A stretch of DNA of 6,895 bases, taken from Acidimicrobiia bacterium. GTDB lineage: Bacteria; Actinomycetota; Acidimicrobiia; UBA5794; JAOTWH01. The stretch is from assembly GCA_029863035.1 (NCBI GenBank), contig JAOTWH010000119.1, positions 1 to 6,895 on the forward strand, given 5' to 3'. Below the pieces are notes generated by a model, which did not search any database, was not told the origin of the DNA, and saw only the letters and a program-made list of their open reading frames with translations. Below are positions 5,881 through 6,895 of this stretch, piece after piece. A program made the position numbers and the translations under genes. Position 1 is the stretch's first letter. Every line of letters begins with the position of its first letter.

Positions 5881-6895
5881 GCCGCAGCCCCCGTCCTTCG
5901 CTCGCGTAGCCAGTGACGGGTGATCAGACCGGGTACTCCTTCGACTACGGCATCGATGGCGGAGCTGATATCGGCCGATGTGACCGACCCGGTGAGGTAG
6001 GCACTGATGTCGAGCTCACGGCACCTGGCGGCGTCGCCACGTTGACCAGAAGGCGTGAGTATCACGATCTTGGCCTCGCCCGAGACCGGCAGTACCCCGG
6101 CAGCGGCTTGCAGGCTCTGGTCCCTGAAGTCGAGGATCACGATGTGGGCGCGTTTCTTCTGTAACGCAGGGATCAGAGCATCCGTGGTTTCGGCGCTGCT
6201 GCCCAGGTGAATGGTTCTCACCCTGGCGCCGGCGAGGCCCTCGGTCATCGAGCGGCGTTCGGAGTCCGTCAACACCACTACCTCCAACTCGCTGCGGTCG
6301 GTTGGCATCTCCGAGTCGTGATCCCTTTTCGGCACCTCGGTTCCCACTTCTACGGTGAAGAAGAACGTCGAGCCCTGGCCTTCCGCTGACTCGATCCATA
6401 TTCGCCCGCCCATCAGCTCCACCAGCCTCTGGCAGATGGTGAGGCCTAATCCGGTGCCGCCATAGACGCGTCCGACGGAAGGGCCGGCTTGCTCGAACGG
6501 TCGGAACACGGCGTTGGCCTGTTCTTGCGACATCCCGATTCCAGTGTCCTCGACTGCGAAGCGGATAACCGCTCGGGTGCTGCTTACGCTCTCCACCGAC
6601 ACCGAAACCGCCACTCCGCCATCGTGCGTGAACTTCACAGCGTTGGCTACGAGATTGACCAGGACCTGGCGGATCCTGCCCGGGTCGCCCACGACCACGG
6701 CTTGAACCTCGGGATCCACCGAGTACGAGGTGGTTAGACCCTTCTCGGTGGCCGCCAGATCCAGGGTCTTGATCGTGTCCCGCACCATGTGAGCGAGGTC
6801 AAAACCCACGGAGTCGAGCGATAGCTTGCCCGCTTCGAGCTTGGAGTGGTCGAGCAGATCGTTAACCAGAGTAAGCAGCGATTCACCGGAGGAGT
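5877..6895 (-). CDS. Hybrid sensor histidine kinase with degenerate C-terminal receiver, 5'-truncated
   Basis: The gene enters from the right edge; 338 codons are visible and the sensor region and phospho-accepting His box lie outside. The visible part begins with the end of the HisKA dimerisation helix (SLLTLVNDLLDHSKLEAGKL). A complete HATPase domain follows: N box NLVANAVKF (about 6653-6627), G1 box DTGIGM (about 6548), F box FRPFEQA and G2 box GGTGLGL (about 6461-6439). After a charged linker comes a receiver-like domain (about 6290-5940). It keeps a candidate phospho-acceptor Asp in VILDF (codon near 6131) and the beta-4 Thr in ILTPSG. It lacks the usual acidic pair after beta-1 (LTD) and has Gly in place of the conserved beta-5 Lys (AYLTG, codon 5990-5988). 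The protein autophosphorylates and relays phosphate in two-component signalling; signal and partner are unknown. Confidence 0.88.
   Translation of the reverse strand, partial: SSGESLLTLVNDLLDHSKLEAGKLSLDSVGFDLAHMVRDTIKTLDLAATEKGLTTSYSVDPEVQAVVVGDPGRIRQVLVNLVANAVKFTHDGGVAVSVSVESVSSTRAVIRFAVEDTGIGMSQEQANAVFRPFEQAGPSVGRVYGGTGLGLTICQRLVELMGGRIWIESAEGQGSTFFFTVEVGTEVPKRDHDSEMPTDRSELEVVVLTDSERRSMTEGLAGARVRTIHLGSSAETTDALIPALQKKRAHIVILDFRDQSLQAAAGVLPVSGEAKIVILTPSGQRGDAARCRELDISAYLTGSVTSADISSAIDAVVEGVPGLITRHWLRERRTGAAA

Overview
This is a gene-dense, high-GC chromosomal window with short or no gaps between genes, many GTG/TTG starts and apparently leaderless promoters. Together with actinobacterial-type CtaA/CtaB sequences, this suggests an actinobacterium. 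I lean towards the Acidimicrobiia side of the phylum, but that is an inference from sequence style and not a proven placement. Nothing looks mobile: no insertion sequence, integrase, CRISPR array, tRNA or rRNA was seen.

Left arm, plus strand (1-3045): the 3' end of heme A synthase (ctaA), then heme O synthase (ctaB), then a divergent prolipoprotein diacylglyceryl transferase (lgt), then an ACAD10/11-like phosphotransferase. CtaB farnesylates heme b to heme O and CtaA oxidises heme O to heme A, so the first two genes supply the cofactor of aa3-type cytochrome oxidase. The start of ctaB is peculiar. A perfect Shine-Dalgarno and a GTG overlapping the ctaA stop open the ctaB frame, but an in-frame TGA interrupts it 16 codons later.

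Middle, minus strand (3042-4498): gpsA (glycerol-3-phosphate dehydrogenase, phospholipid precursor supply) is followed, with an ATGA stop/start overlap, by an unrecognised 154-residue soluble protein. A 38-bp divergent promoter region separates gpsA from a plus-strand MFS-type transporter (4537-5880). The right edge (5877-6895, minus strand) holds the C-terminal part of a hybrid histidine kinase ending in a degenerate receiver domain.

Three architectural features recur. First, the three genes with a free upstream region (lgt, gpsA and the MFS gene) each have a TANNNT -10-like hexamer ending 6-7 nt before the start codon and no Shine-Dalgarno, as expected for leaderless mRNAs, whereas two operon-internal starts have strong Shine-Dalgarno sequences. 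Second, both convergent gene pairs end on a shared CTAG palindrome, so their two TAG stop codons overlap and no terminator fits between them. Third, no stretch longer than about 65 bp lacks a gene. I did not find a clearly new multi-gene system. The best leads are the interrupted ctaB start, the Lgt with several substituted key residues, and the unknown gene coupled to gpsA.
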